64,000 nucleotides of DNA from Thiomicrospira cyclica ALM1 (lineage in GTDB: Bacteria; Pseudomonadota; Gammaproteobacteria; Thiomicrospirales; Thiomicrospiraceae). Under the pieces are notes generated by a model. That model was not told the origin of the DNA. It was given only the letters and a program-made list of their open reading frames with translations, and ran no database searches. Location of the stretch: the NCBI RefSeq assembly GCF_000214825.1, contig NC_015581.1, forward strand, positions 186,001-250,000. Reading direction: 5' to 3'. Each line of letters starts with the position of its first letter. The first letter of the stretch is position 1. The position numbers were made by a program, and so were the translations under genes. Positions 27,025 through 35,859 of the stretch are shown here, piece by piece.

Positions 27025-27888
27025 TTACTGACGGTAGCTTGGTGCATTTATTTCTAAACCACTAGAAATATAAGCCTGGAAAAACTCCATGTTACGATAT
27101 TCTTCACCCTGAACCTTATGAGCTGTGTGACGCATATTTTTGTGACAGCCCTCATAGCGGCGGTGAAGCGTACCTAAACCGTCACCAGACGCACGAGCCC
27201 ACTTACCACGCCACACTGGGAAATGAGATACATGACCTAGTGCTGGGGAGAGGATGTCAGAACGAGCATTACGAGATGCGTTGTAAACGTGACAACTTGC
27301 ACAAGCTAATCCAAGTTGACCACGTGGTTCCATAAACTCTCGTTCACCAGCCGCAAATGCTGCTGCCGCACCGGGTGAATTAATCACAACATTGATTTTC
27401 TGACCACGAGCTTCATAACCTAGGTAAGCGCCAACATGAGCAATATCACCACGCTTCCACCCAAAAGGCTTTAAGCCAGCTTCAGTACGGCAACGGTTAA
27501 TATCACCTTCAAGTGTTACAACAGCTTGAAGATCTTCGTTGAAGTAAGGATAGCTAGGACGGATATTGGCGACACCCTGATCAGAACCAACCATACAGCC
27601 CATGTAAGCATTTAGGTCTTTGTTAAATAACTCTTCGCCACGTTCAACAAAGTCCATGTACTGAGGAAACTCTTCTTCAGCTTGCCATTGCATACGACGA
27701 TCTTCATCGTAGCCATAAATGCCATTAATATAATCTTCGAATGGACGGTCTGGATGTTTTGCTTGGAAGTATTGAACCAAATCCATACGACTTTTTTCAG
27801 CTGTTGCGTTGTATTCAACTGCAATAGCTTGGCCTCCAAATGATGCGGTCATAGCTAGAGCTATTGCGCTTGAAAGTGTCTTCTTCAT
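27025..27888 (-). CDS. soxA: Sulfur-oxidation cytochrome SoxA
   Basis: A 287-residue periplasmic c-type cytochrome, catalytic half of SoxAX, which joins thiosulfate to the carrier SoxYZ. It has a signal peptide (through GGQAIA) and one heme site CASCH at about 196-200. The active-site cysteine that becomes the heme ligand and persulfide is in RRYEGC (about 248). The first site of dihaem SoxA is not a CxxCH here (YMGCMV), so it is a mono-heme type. It is the last gene of soxXYZA but is set apart from soxZ by a terminator-like hairpin. Confidence 0.95.
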   Translation of the reverse strand: MKKTLSSAIALAMTASFGGQAIAVEYNATAEKSRMDLVQYFQAKHPDRPFEDYINGIYGYDEDRRMQWQAEEEFPQYMDFVERGEELFNKDLNAYMGCMVGSDQGVANIRPSYPYFNEDLQAVVTLEGDINRCRTEAGLKPFGWKRGDIAHVGAYLGYEARGQKINVVINSPGAAAAFAAGEREFMEPRGQLGLACASCHVYNASRNARSDILSPALGHVSHFPVWRGKWARASGDGLGTLHRRYEGCHKNMRHTAHKVQGEEYRNMEFFQAYISSGLEINAPSYRQ

Positions 27889-27929
27889 TTTGAATCCTCC
27901 ACAAAAGAGCTTTAATTGTTTTTATGATT

Positions 27930-27935
27930 ATTATA
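27930..27935 (-). promoter_or_regulatory. Candidate -10 element for a separate soxA promoter
   Basis: A perfect TATAAT on the minus strand, 42 bases before the soxA ATG and just downstream of the soxZ-soxA hairpin. No good -35 sits at 17 bases, so confidence is low to moderate. Confidence 0.4.
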
Positions 27936-27948
27936 TTGTCTAAGCTAA

Positions 27949-27972
27949 AAAAGCGGGGCAAGCCCCGCTTTT
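27949..27972 (-). terminator. Intra-operon terminator-like hairpin between soxZ and soxA
   Basis: AAGCGGGGC / GCCCCGCTT with a 2-base turn, followed on the minus strand by a run of T. It could end most soxXYZ transcripts, or stabilise their 3' ends, so lowering soxA relative to soxYZ. Confidence 0.75.
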
Positions 27973-27981
27973 ATCTACAAA

Positions 27982-28293
27982 TTAACGTAGGGTAAAGGTT
28001 TCAGACCCGGTTTCACCTGTATTATCAACTAGGTTGATAGTTACTTCATCACCAGAATTTGCTGCAACGTTTACGTGCATGTAAGGGTTGGTAGAAATGT
28101 TTGCTGACCACTGAGCGTCAACAACACGGTTACCGTTAACACTAACATCAACGTTGGTAATAAGTTTCATTGGGAATGGCTTGCCAGTTGACTGGTCCAT
28201 ACGTGCGCCAGACTCCATTGGATGACGAATTAGTGATTTAACTTCAGCAACGCCACCACGGACTTGACCACGAGTTCTGATATTAATAGACAT
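27982..28293 (-). CDS. soxZ: Thiosulfate oxidation carrier subunit SoxZ
   Basis: A 103-residue immunoglobulin-fold protein that pairs with SoxY to carry sulfur intermediates in the periplasm. IRTRGQVRGGVAEVKSLIRHPMESG near the start and the end region ISTNPYMHVNV followed by DEVTINLVDNTG are characteristic. It lacks its own signal peptide, as is usual, and is exported with SoxY by the Tat route. It lies 59 bases after soxY. Confidence 0.96.
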   Translation of the reverse strand: MSINIRTRGQVRGGVAEVKSLIRHPMESGARMDQSTGKPFPMKLITNVDVSVNGNRVVDAQWSANISTNPYMHVNVAANSGDEVTINLVDNTGETGSETFTLR

Positions 28294-28352
28294 CGATTAT
28301 TCCTTCTAAATAAATTTGTTAAAGTCGTTAATTAGCAATATGTTGGGTGGAA

Positions 28353-28820
28353 TTAACCGCCACAACCACCGATAGTTACGCGAACTTCTTGTTCAGCTTT
28401 GAACAGGTTGCCGCCAGCTTTAACAACACCCATTACAGTTTGCGTGCTACCCATACGGATACGCGTTGATACAAAGCCTTGAGCCGCGCCAGAGAATTTG
28501 TATTCACAAACTAGTGGATTTGGGTTATCAGATGCAATGATTACGATAGATTCAACACCGCTCATACCTGAAGCATCTACTGTGATTGGTGTTACAGCAC
28601 CATTTTCAGCAATTGCTGGAGCCGTTAATTTAACATCATCAGATGATGCTGCGTTTGAAGAACCAAAAACACCGGTCAATGCATCATTAACATTTTTTGC
28701 TTCGAAAGCTTGCTTATTCCAGCTAGCTAACACAGTAGCAGGCGTTAAAAGACCCGCGCTTACTGCAACAGAAGCGGCACCAGTAGCTAGAGTAGCTTTC
28801 AAAAATGATCTACGTTTCAT
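28353..28820 (-). CDS. soxY: Thiosulfate oxidation carrier protein SoxY
   Basis: A 155-residue protein whose C-terminal GGCGG swinging arm holds the substrate-binding cysteine; the arm is visible as the last residues (VTIGGCGG). The N-terminus is a twin-arginine signal (MKRRSFLKATLATGAA), so folded SoxYZ is exported by Tat. It sits between soxX and soxZ. A weak AGGAG-type ribosome-binding site precedes the ATG. Confidence 0.97.
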   Translation of the reverse strand: MKRRSFLKATLATGAASVAVSAGLLTPATVLASWNKQAFEAKNVNDALTGVFGSSNAASSDDVKLTAPAIAENGAVTPITVDASGMSGVESIVIIASDNPNPLVCEYKFSGAAQGFVSTRIRMGSTQTVMGVVKAGGNLFKAEQEVRVTIGGCGG

Positions 28821-28849
28821 ATTTATTTTAACTCCTAGGTTAGTTTGAT

Positions 28850-29233
28850 TTATAGGGTGTATAGGTAGTCAACGATAAGGTTAATTTCCTCATCAGATAA
28901 TATACCATGACGACCGAATAATGGCATCATGCTGTACTTAACTTCAGTTTCTTTAACGCCCCATAACTTATCAAAAAGTTTTTGTCGATCAGGGTAGCGA
29001 AGTTGCATTGCAATGAGTGCTGGCCCAATGTTACCTGGCGAAGTCCCTTCTGGCATCATGTGGCAAGCAAGACAGTTGCCTTGTGCACGATTCCAGGCAA
29101 GTTCTTTACCTTGAGCAACACGTTGTTTCATTTCTTCTTCAGAAACCTCATTTGCCGACACAGCCATTGGCGATGCTAGCATTGCTGATACAGCAAGCGT
29201 ACCTAAAACACGCTTTAATTTAGAATGACCCAT
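28850..29233 (-). CDS. soxX: Sulfur-oxidation cytochrome SoxX
   Basis: A 127-residue mono-heme cytochrome c, small subunit of SoxAX. It has a signal peptide (residues 1-27) and one heme site CLACH at residues 54-58, with GNIGPAL after it. A methionine ligand candidate lies in SMMPLFG. It is the first gene of the sox operon and has a strong GGAGGAG ribosome-binding site. soxB and soxCD are not in this window. Confidence 0.95.
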   Translation of the reverse strand: MGHSKLKRVLGTLAVSAMLASPMAVSANEVSEEEMKQRVAQGKELAWNRAQGNCLACHMMPEGTSPGNIGPALIAMQLRYPDRQKLFDKLWGVKETEVKYSMMPLFGRHGILSDEEINLIVDYLYTL

Positions 29234-29260
29234 TCTCTCCTCCTAAAGTGCCTCTATTCG

Positions 29261-29286
29261 ACCCCAGTTTATGTCTATTTTGGGGT
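29261..29286. promoter_or_regulatory. Inverted repeat in the soxX leader
   Basis: ACCCCA and TGGGGT form a perfect 6-bp inverted repeat with 14 bases between, 28 bases upstream of the soxX start. It could be an operator or a leader hairpin. Confidence 0.4.
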
Positions 29287-29323
29287 TCTTTGACTGAGCT
29301 GCAAAATGAATATTCGCTCTTGG

Positions 29324-29351
29324 TTTATAAGCTTACGGAGTTGATACTTAA
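29324..29351 (-). promoter_or_regulatory. Weak candidate promoter for soxXYZ
   Basis: On the minus strand TTAAGT (29351-29346), 16 bases, TATAAA (29329-29324). The rest of the 209-base gap between soxX and bepA is A/T-rich and shows nothing else clear. Confidence 0.35.
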
Positions 29352-29442
29352 AAGCAAGTGTTTTTAAAGTCTTTAGCTATAGTTTTATTTAATAGCTTGA
29401 AAGATTATTTCTATACATGGGTGCTTTTCTGGTGTTTTATTT

Positions 29443-30819
29443 TCATGATATCTTTGCTATTTTTTGCTCTAAGTCTTTGATTTTTTTTGTTAATTCTGTT
29501 TCGTTCTTAGTATGGTTTTTTGCTTGTTTAACTAGGTGCTTCGCGCGAGCTATATTCCCTATCTCTATTTCTCTGACAGCTTGGAAATAAAGTGCATGTG
29601 CGGTTTTATCATTTTGCATATAAAGTTCGCTAATAGTTGCAAGTAGTTCAATGCTTTGATTCGATTGAATACGTTGTCCTTCTAAGTAGACTATTGCATC
29701 ATCTAATTTTTGATTATCTATAAGATGCTGTGCAATCGTATTGGCAAGTGCATTGTCTTGTGGGTAAATGATTGCTAACGCTTTTAAATGTTCTGGAGTT
29801 TCCTGTCCTCGGTCTTTTATGTCGGCTGCTGCGATTTTTAGCAGGCGATTGTTGGGGTGTTCTGCTATGGCTGTATCGAGGCAACTTAGTTGATCAATAC
29901 TGTCTGGGGTATTTAGTGCTTTTAAATAGGCTTGGTAACAGATGAGTGAGTTTTGCTTGGCTGCTGACAGTCCTTTTGTTTCGATACGGCCAGGGTTGAG
30001 TCGAGCTTGTATCAGTTTTAGGTTTAGTCGTTGTTCAGGTTGCACTGGTAATTGCTCCGCTCGAGCCATTGCTAATGCCGTCCTTCGTTCAGTAACTGGG
30101 TGTGTAAGTAGAATCTCAGGCGGGCGGTTGGTGTGGTTATGCTGGCGATGGAGTTGATCAAAAAAGCGTGACATGGCGCTGGGACTATAGCCGGCCTTGG
30201 ACAGTAGTTGAATACCAATGCTATCAGCTTCATGCTCGTGTATTCTTGAGAAACGCAATTGGTTTTGAATCGCGAGGCTGTTGCCACCAATAAAAGTTGC
30301 AATACCCGCAGACGGGTTTTGAGTTCCAATAAGAATGGCAGCCAAAAGCGAAGCAAGAGTTGTTATATTGCCTTGTTCAAACTGTTCAAAGCGTCGAGAT
30401 AGATGTTCTTGAGTAATATGCGCTATCTCATGGGCAATGACAGATGCTAGTTCATCTTCACTCGCCGCTGCCAAAATTAAGCCGGTATTAATGCCTATGA
30501 TGCCATCAGGTCCCGCAAAGGCATTAATTTCTGGGCGGTCAATTACAAAGAAGCGGTAGTTTCGTCCGTCGGGAACATGAGCAATTATGTTTTCTCCAAT
30601 TCGACGAATGTAGGCGAGGACATAGGGATCATTTGTCATGTTGTATTCGGTATGGAGCGCGGTCAAAAATGCCCGCCCCAAGGTGAGTTCCATATTGCGA
30701 TCATAGAGCACTAGGCCTGGTGAACCTAAGTCAGGCAAGTTTTGAGTCGCTGTGTGTGCGTGCACGTATGATGATAAGAAAACAAGCGACAGAATGACGA
30801 GTTGAAATAATTTTTGCAT
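29443..30819 (-). CDS. bepA: Periplasmic M48 metalloprotease BepA-type with TPR repeats
   Basis: A 458-residue exported protein: signal peptide (through SYVHA), an M48 peptidase domain with HEIAHITQEH (HExxH) and the Glu ligand in EHEADSIGIQLL, then a C-terminal TPR region (about 270-458). BepA proteins act in outer-membrane assembly quality control. It is divergent from tusA, an arrangement also known in Pseudomonas. No terminator was seen between it and soxX upstream; its promoter is in the 60 bases before 30883. Confidence 0.9.
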   Translation of the reverse strand: MQKLFQLVILSLVFLSSYVHAHTATQNLPDLGSPGLVLYDRNMELTLGRAFLTALHTEYNMTNDPYVLAYIRRIGENIIAHVPDGRNYRFFVIDRPEINAFAGPDGIIGINTGLILAAASEDELASVIAHEIAHITQEHLSRRFEQFEQGNITTLASLLAAILIGTQNPSAGIATFIGGNSLAIQNQLRFSRIHEHEADSIGIQLLSKAGYSPSAMSRFFDQLHRQHNHTNRPPEILLTHPVTERRTALAMARAEQLPVQPEQRLNLKLIQARLNPGRIETKGLSAAKQNSLICYQAYLKALNTPDSIDQLSCLDTAIAEHPNNRLLKIAAADIKDRGQETPEHLKALAIIYPQDNALANTIAQHLIDNQKLDDAIVYLEGQRIQSNQSIELLATISELYMQNDKTAHALYFQAVREIEIGNIARAKHLVKQAKNHTKNETELTKKIKDLEQKIAKIS

Positions 30820-30882
30820 AACCGCTCATTTAAAATATTTTACTATCCGCTATTATAGGAAGTATTAGTGAGGAAGATAGTG

Positions 30883-31098
30883 ATGCAAAAAGTGAATTTA
30901 ATTGGATTAAAATGCCCGATGCCATTGATCAGGTTTAAAAAGACACTCGCTGAGTTCCCTTGCGAAGCGAGCTTTGAGGTCTTCGTCGATGATCCTGGCG
31001 CACTTAGCGACTTCCCAGCTTTTTGCCGTAAGTTCAAATATGAATGTCACGTTCTATCAGAAGAGCCACACATTACCCTGCAGATTAATCGTTCGTAA
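30883..31098 (+). CDS. tusA: TusA-family sulfurtransferase
   Basis: A 71-residue protein with the TusA motif GLKCPMP, in which Cys accepts a persulfide. The ATG at 30883 is chosen because GAGGAAG lies 6 bases before it; the GTG at 30868 is inside that region. Roles range from tRNA thiolation to molybdenum cofactor and, in sulfur oxidisers, cytoplasmic sulfur trafficking. There is no dsr or hdr cluster here to indicate the last. Confidence 0.85.
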   Translation: MQKVNLIGLKCPMPLIRFKKTLAEFPCEASFEVFVDDPGALSDFPAFCRKFKYECHVLSEEPHITLQINRS

Positions 31099-31150
31099 TT
31101 GAACAGAGAAACGATAAAATACCGTAAATTTAACGCACTGGATTGATAAT

Positions 31151-32035
31151 ATGTATAAGAAATTAACCAAAGCCATTATCCCTGTTGCGGGATTGGGGAC
31201 GCGCTTTTTGCCGGCGACCAAAGCGATACCAAAAGAAATGTTGACTGTGGTCGATAAACCATTGATTCAGTATATTGTACATGAAGCCGCTGAGGCGGGT
31301 ATCACTGACATCATTTTAGTGACTCACTCTAGCAAGAATGCGATAGAAAATCATTTTGACACTCATTATGAGCTTGAGGCCAAACTTCTTGAGTCCGCCA
31401 AGCATGATCGGATCGAGGCCATTAGTCAAATTTCACCCAAAGGTATCAATATTATTAGCGTAAGGCAGCCAGAAGCTCTAGGTCTTGGTCATGCTATTTT
31501 ATGTGCGAGTCATATTATTGCTCAGGACGAGCCGTTTGCCGTTTTACTGCCAGATGTTTTGATGTATCACCCAAAAAAAGGGTGTTTGGCTCAAATGGCG
31601 CAGAGTTACGAGCGTGTTCATACCAGCGTGATTGCACTTGAGCAGGTTCCCGATGACCAGGTGCATAAATATGGTATTGCCGGCGTGCAAGACCCTGATT
31701 TACGGATAAATCAATTGGTTGAGAAGCCAAAGCTGGGTGAAGCACCTTCAAATTTATCGGTCGTTGGCCGGTATATTTTTACGCCACGCTTAATGCAGCT
31801 TTTAAAAACAACAAAGCCGGGTGTTGCTGGTGAAATTCAATTAACCGATGCTATGGCGAGCTTGCTCAATGAAGAGGTCATGTTTGGTTATGAGTTTAGT
31901 GGTGGAAAAAGCTACGATTGCGGCGACAAGCAAGGCTTTTTACAAGCAAATGTGGAATATGCGCTTCGAGATGCTGTGCTAGGTAAATCATTTCAAGCCT
32001 ATTTAGAACAATTAGATGTGGCCAGCTTTAAATAG
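31151..32035 (+). CDS. galU: UTP--glucose-1-phosphate uridylyltransferase GalU
   Basis: A 294-residue nucleotidyltransferase making UDP-glucose. GLGTRFLPATKAIPKEML is the nucleotide-binding signature, and LPDVLMYHPKKG and EKPKLGEAPSNLSVVGRYIF follow in order (split by a variable loop). It heads galU-pgi-ugd-like, a set for UDP-sugar metabolism in envelope polysaccharide synthesis. The stop is 37 bases before the chosen pgi start. Confidence 0.96.
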   Translation: MYKKLTKAIIPVAGLGTRFLPATKAIPKEMLTVVDKPLIQYIVHEAAEAGITDIILVTHSSKNAIENHFDTHYELEAKLLESAKHDRIEAISQISPKGINIISVRQPEALGLGHAILCASHIIAQDEPFAVLLPDVLMYHPKKGCLAQMAQSYERVHTSVIALEQVPDDQVHKYGIAGVQDPDLRINQLVEKPKLGEAPSNLSVVGRYIFTPRLMQLLKTTKPGVAGEIQLTDAMASLLNEEVMFGYEFSGGKSYDCGDKQGFLQANVEYALRDAVLGKSFQAYLEQLDVASFK

Positions 32036-32072
32036 GCTGTATAAGCAAAATCAGGATCCCAAGGGGGGGTGT

Positions 32073-33707
32073 ATGGTGGTAAATCAATCATCGGCATGGC
32101 AAGCATTAATGGCATTAGCGGAGTCTGGCGTTGCAACAAAACATTTGCAAGATTGGTTTCAAGCTCAGCCAGATCGTGCCGAGCGCTATTCTATTGAGCT
32201 CGATGAACTTTATTTAGATTATTCTAAAAATCGAATCGATGACCAGGTTTTGGATGGCCTGCTTGCTTTAGCGGAGCAGCAAGGTATGGCGCAATGGATT
32301 GAGCGTTTGGTTACCGGTGACATTGTTAATGATACCGAAGCTCGCCCAGCGCTACATTCAGCTTTACGCGGATTGCAAGGGGCGCCAGCTTCGGGTTTAG
32401 CGGCAAAGGTCCAGCCAGAGATAGAATCCCAATTTAATAAGATGGCTAAAATCGTTAATAAAATTCGTGCAGGGCATTGGCGGGGTTATAGCGGTAAGCC
32501 AATTACAGATGTGGTAAACATTGGTGTTGGTGGGTCTGATTTAGGGCCGCTAATGGTCACTCATGCCTTGCAGGTTCAGCAGTCCCCGGTCAGGTTACAT
32601 TTTGTCTCTTCGATTGATGGTACTCAAACATCTAATTTGCTTAACACCTTGAATCAAGAAACTACACTGTTTGTTTTAGCGTCTAAATCTTTTACAACCA
32701 TTGATACGCTATCAAATGCAGAAACGGCCAAAGATTGGCTAGAAGAACGTATTGAGCGTTCAGGAACACTGATGGCTCAACATTTTATTGGCGTGTCTAC
32801 GCGTCCAGATAAAATGCTTGAGTGGGGTATTCCAGAGGAAAACCAGTTACTGTTTTGGGAGTGGGTCGGTGGTCGCTATTCCATGTGGTCAGCGATTGGG
32901 TTTCCGATCGCACTAAAGGTTGGCATGAAGGGTTTTTATCAAATGCTTGAAGGCGCTAATTTGATGGATGAGCACTTTGCGACAGCGCCTTTGGCTGAAA
33001 ATATTCCGGTCATTATGGGGTTGGTTGATGTTTGGAATATTAATTTTTTAAATATTAATGCCAAGGCGATATTGCCTTATGATGCGCGACTTAAGTACTT
33101 ACCATCCTACTTTGAGCAGTTGGTAATGGAGAGCAATGGCAAGTCGGTTAACCGTAATGGCGATAAGGTGCCTTATAAAACCTGTCCTATCTTGTGGGGT
33201 GAGGTCGGTCCAAATGCACAGCATGCTTTTTATCAGTTGCTTCATCAAGGTACCCAAGCAGTGATGAGTGATTTTATCGTGCCTGTAGAGCGTGATGATT
33301 TTGAACGTTACTCAGGCGCCGATAAAGATGCCTCATTACTTAAGCAGCATCATTTAGCCTTGGCAAATTGTTTTGCTCAGTCTCGTGTGCTGATGTTAGG
33401 CGACGCGGCGATTCCTGATAGTTTAAAAGCAAGTTTTAATAGCCCATATAAACACTATGAAGGTAACCAGCCTTCCAACACCATTCTATTAAAAACCCTT
33501 TCGGCAAAAACACTTGGGATGTTGGTGGCACTCTACGAGCACAAAACATTTGTTGAGTCCGTCGTTTGGGAAATTAATCCTTTTGATCAATGGGGGGTGG
33601 AATTAGGTAAACTAATTGCAAAAGAAACCTACGCTTGTTTAGCTGAGGACGCACCTTTAGCCTCGTTTGATGCCTCGACACAAGCCTTAATGAAGCGAGT
33701 AAAGTAA
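32073..33707 (+). CDS. pgi: Glucose-6-phosphate isomerase
   Basis: A 544-residue isomerase interconverting glucose-6-phosphate and fructose-6-phosphate. Signatures VNIGVGGSDLGPLMVT, FVLASKSFTT, GGRYSMWSAIG and GSPYKHYEGN-like NSPYKHYEGNQPSNTI are visible. The ATG at 32073 follows a very strong AAGGGGGGG; an upstream in-frame TTG-type start would overlap galU and is less likely. It is followed without a gap by the UGDH-like gene. Confidence 0.96.
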   Translation: MVVNQSSAWQALMALAESGVATKHLQDWFQAQPDRAERYSIELDELYLDYSKNRIDDQVLDGLLALAEQQGMAQWIERLVTGDIVNDTEARPALHSALRGLQGAPASGLAAKVQPEIESQFNKMAKIVNKIRAGHWRGYSGKPITDVVNIGVGGSDLGPLMVTHALQVQQSPVRLHFVSSIDGTQTSNLLNTLNQETTLFVLASKSFTTIDTLSNAETAKDWLEERIERSGTLMAQHFIGVSTRPDKMLEWGIPEENQLLFWEWVGGRYSMWSAIGFPIALKVGMKGFYQMLEGANLMDEHFATAPLAENIPVIMGLVDVWNINFLNINAKAILPYDARLKYLPSYFEQLVMESNGKSVNRNGDKVPYKTCPILWGEVGPNAQHAFYQLLHQGTQAVMSDFIVPVERDDFERYSGADKDASLLKQHHLALANCFAQSRVLMLGDAAIPDSLKASFNSPYKHYEGNQPSNTILLKTLSAKTLGMLVALYEHKTFVESVVWEINPFDQWGVELGKLIAKETYACLAEDAPLASFDASTQALMKRVK

Positions 33708-33708
33708 T

Positions 33709-35019
33709 ATGAAAGTAGCAGTTTATGGATGCGAGCTGACTGGATTGGTTACAGCAGGCGCTTTGGCGCAAGTGGGTAACCAAGTTATGGCTCTACCTGT
33801 TGGGTTTGTTAAGGTTGCTGATTTGGAGGCGGGTGTACTACCGCGAGAAGAGCCGGGGTTGGCTAACTTATTGGCTCAGCAGCAGTCTGACCAGCGGTTG
33901 CATTTTGAGTCAGACTGGGAAAAGGGTTTGGTACATGCCGATGTTTTAATCATTGCAACACCTTCCTGGCGAATGGACCGAGCCGAAGCAATCATCGATC
34001 TTATCGGACAAAAAGTTAAAAAAGACCTTGTGGTGGTAAATCAAAGCACATTTCCGGTTGGTACGGCAGATCGTTTCGAGGCCAAGTTAAAATTGGCATT
34101 AGCCGAGCGAGGCGAGGTTTTTGGAGTGTCGGTGGTTGCAATGCCTGATTTTCTGAGCGAAGGCTCTGCAATTGATAATTTTATGCGTCCGGATCGCATC
34201 ATTCTAGGTTCATCAAGTGAAGCTAGTATAAGGGTTATGCGTGACTTGGTAAGGCCTTTTAATCGTGTAACAGATCAGATTAAGGTCATGAGTACACGTG
34301 CCGCTGAATACACAAAGTACGCAGTCAATGCGTTATTGGCAACACGCATTAGTCTAGTTAATGAACTGGCTAACAATGCTGAGCATTTTAATATTGATTT
34401 TGAAGAAGTTCGTCAGGGTCTGGGTTCAGATCACCGTATAGGCTTTAATTATTTGTACCCAGGTTGTGGGTTTGGCGGGCCAAGTTTTGCAGCTGATGTG
34501 CGTTCGCTGGTCGCAAACCTTCAAACAATGGGCTATGATGCTGACCTATTAAAAACCGTTTTATCAAATAATGAAACCCAAAAAGAAGTGTTGTTCCGTA
34601 AAGCATGGCGTTTCTTTGATAATGATTTGCGCGGCATTAAAATTGGAGTGTGGGGTCTGTCTTTTAAACCCAATACCGCTACAGTTGAAAACGCCCCAAG
34701 TGTGAAAGCCATTGAAGCCTTTTGTGCACAAGGTGCTCAAATAAAAGCTTACGATCCCAAAGCTATGATGGATTTTTCAGATCATTGGCGAGGTGCAGAG
34801 CAAGTTGAATTAGTTGATAATATGTATGCGGCTCTTGAAGGCGTCGATGCTTTAATCATTATGACAGAATGGAAAATATTCTGGAGTCCCGACTACGCAC
34901 AAATGAAGCAGTTAATGAAGCGACCGATTATTTTTGATGGTCGCAATATTTATGACCCTGAAATGATGGTTTCTCATGGGTTTCGCTATTTTGGCGTGGG
35001 TCGTGGTGAAGAAGTGTAA
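33709..35019 (+). CDS. UDP-glucose/nucleotide-sugar dehydrogenase-like protein lacking the catalytic cysteine
   Basis: A 436-residue protein of the UGDH family: N-terminal NAD-binding domain, central AEYTKYAVNALLATRISLVNELAN, and C-terminal UDP-binding domain (GVWGLSFKPNTATVENAPS). The family active-site motif is G-G-x-C-x-P-K-D; here it is GFGGPSFAADV, so Ser259 replaces the catalytic Cys and Ala262 the Lys. The nucleotide loop is also altered (YGCELTGLV instead of GxGxxG). MPDFLSEG has Asp in place of the usual Glu. The downstream reading frame is intact, so this is a conserved variant rather than decay. Its true reaction is unknown. Confidence 0.85.
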   Translation: MKVAVYGCELTGLVTAGALAQVGNQVMALPVGFVKVADLEAGVLPREEPGLANLLAQQQSDQRLHFESDWEKGLVHADVLIIATPSWRMDRAEAIIDLIGQKVKKDLVVVNQSTFPVGTADRFEAKLKLALAERGEVFGVSVVAMPDFLSEGSAIDNFMRPDRIILGSSSEASIRVMRDLVRPFNRVTDQIKVMSTRAAEYTKYAVNALLATRISLVNELANNAEHFNIDFEEVRQGLGSDHRIGFNYLYPGCGFGGPSFAADVRSLVANLQTMGYDADLLKTVLSNNETQKEVLFRKAWRFFDNDLRGIKIGVWGLSFKPNTATVENAPSVKAIEAFCAQGAQIKAYDPKAMMDFSDHWRGAEQVELVDNMYAALEGVDALIIMTEWKIFWSPDYAQMKQLMKRPIIFDGRNIYDPEMMVSHGFRYFGVGRGEEV

Positions 35020-35027
35020 GGAACACT

Positions 35028-35789
35028 ATGCAAGAACCTTTAGAGCAAGCTAAAACAGAGCGCGGTATATATTGGTTACCTAACCTGATCACCACCTTGG
35101 CATTATTTGCAGGCTTTTATGCCATTATTGCGGGAATGAATGGTCAGTTTATGCATGGCGCTATAGCGTTATTTGTTGCTATGGTATTTGATGGCTTGGA
35201 TGGTCGCATTGCTCGAATGACAAATTCATCGAGTGCGTTTGGTGCCGAGTATGACAGCCTCGCTGACATGGTTTCTTTTGGTGTTGCACCGGCATTGCTG
35301 ATGTATCAATGGGTGTTATATGACTTGGGCAAACTAGGTTGGATTGTCGCTTTTGTTTTTGTAGCGGGTGCGGCATTGCGATTGGCGCGATTTAACACGC
35401 AGGTTGGGGTTGCCGATAAACGCTACTTTCAGGGTTTAGCTAGTCCTGCGGCGGCAGCCGTGTTAGCAGGCCTGGTGTGGATGATTGAAGCTAATAATCT
35501 TAATTTTGATGGGCTAGTGTGGGTTGCGTTATTATTGACTTTTGCTGGCGGTATTCTCATGGTGAGTAATGTGCGATACAGTAGCTTTAAAGAGTTAAAT
35601 TTAAAAGATAAAGTACCGTTTGTTACCCTGCTTGTGATAGTAACGGTATTTGTCATTATTACGATTAAGCCCTCAGTGTTTTTATTTGGTTTAGCCTTGT
35701 TGTACGCTGTATCGGGACCAATAATGACACTTGTCACGATACGTAAGACACGAGAAGGACGAAAGCGTCAGAAAACTGATACAGAATAA
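35028..35789 (+). CDS. pssA: CDP-diacylglycerol--serine O-phosphatidyltransferase PssA
   Basis: A 253-residue inner-membrane CDP-alcohol phosphatidyltransferase, type II. The motif D-G-x2-A-R-x8-G-x3-D-x3-D is spread over DGLDGRIARMTNSSSAFG and AEYDSLADMVSFG. About eight hydrophobic segments follow. It makes phosphatidylserine, precursor of phosphatidylethanolamine. Its neighbour leuA is 70 bases downstream; pssA next to ilv/leu genes is a common arrangement. Confidence 0.93.
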   Translation: MQEPLEQAKTERGIYWLPNLITTLALFAGFYAIIAGMNGQFMHGAIALFVAMVFDGLDGRIARMTNSSSAFGAEYDSLADMVSFGVAPALLMYQWVLYDLGKLGWIVAFVFVAGAALRLARFNTQVGVADKRYFQGLASPAAAAVLAGLVWMIEANNLNFDGLVWVALLLTFAGGILMVSNVRYSSFKELNLKDKVPFVTLLVIVTVFVIITIKPSVFLFGLALLYAVSGPIMTLVTIRKTREGRKRQKTDTE

Positions 35790-35859
35790 TGGAACGCTAT
35801 GAAATTGACATTCCGTATTTATCGTAAACTTTAGCCATACAAGAAAATAGAGACGAGTG

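Noticed and set aside
34450-34480. Cys253 in the UGDH-like protein as the catalytic residue
   Set aside because: It lies before the Gly-Phe-Gly-Gly turn, six residues away from the conserved Cys position, so it does not align with the catalytic residue.
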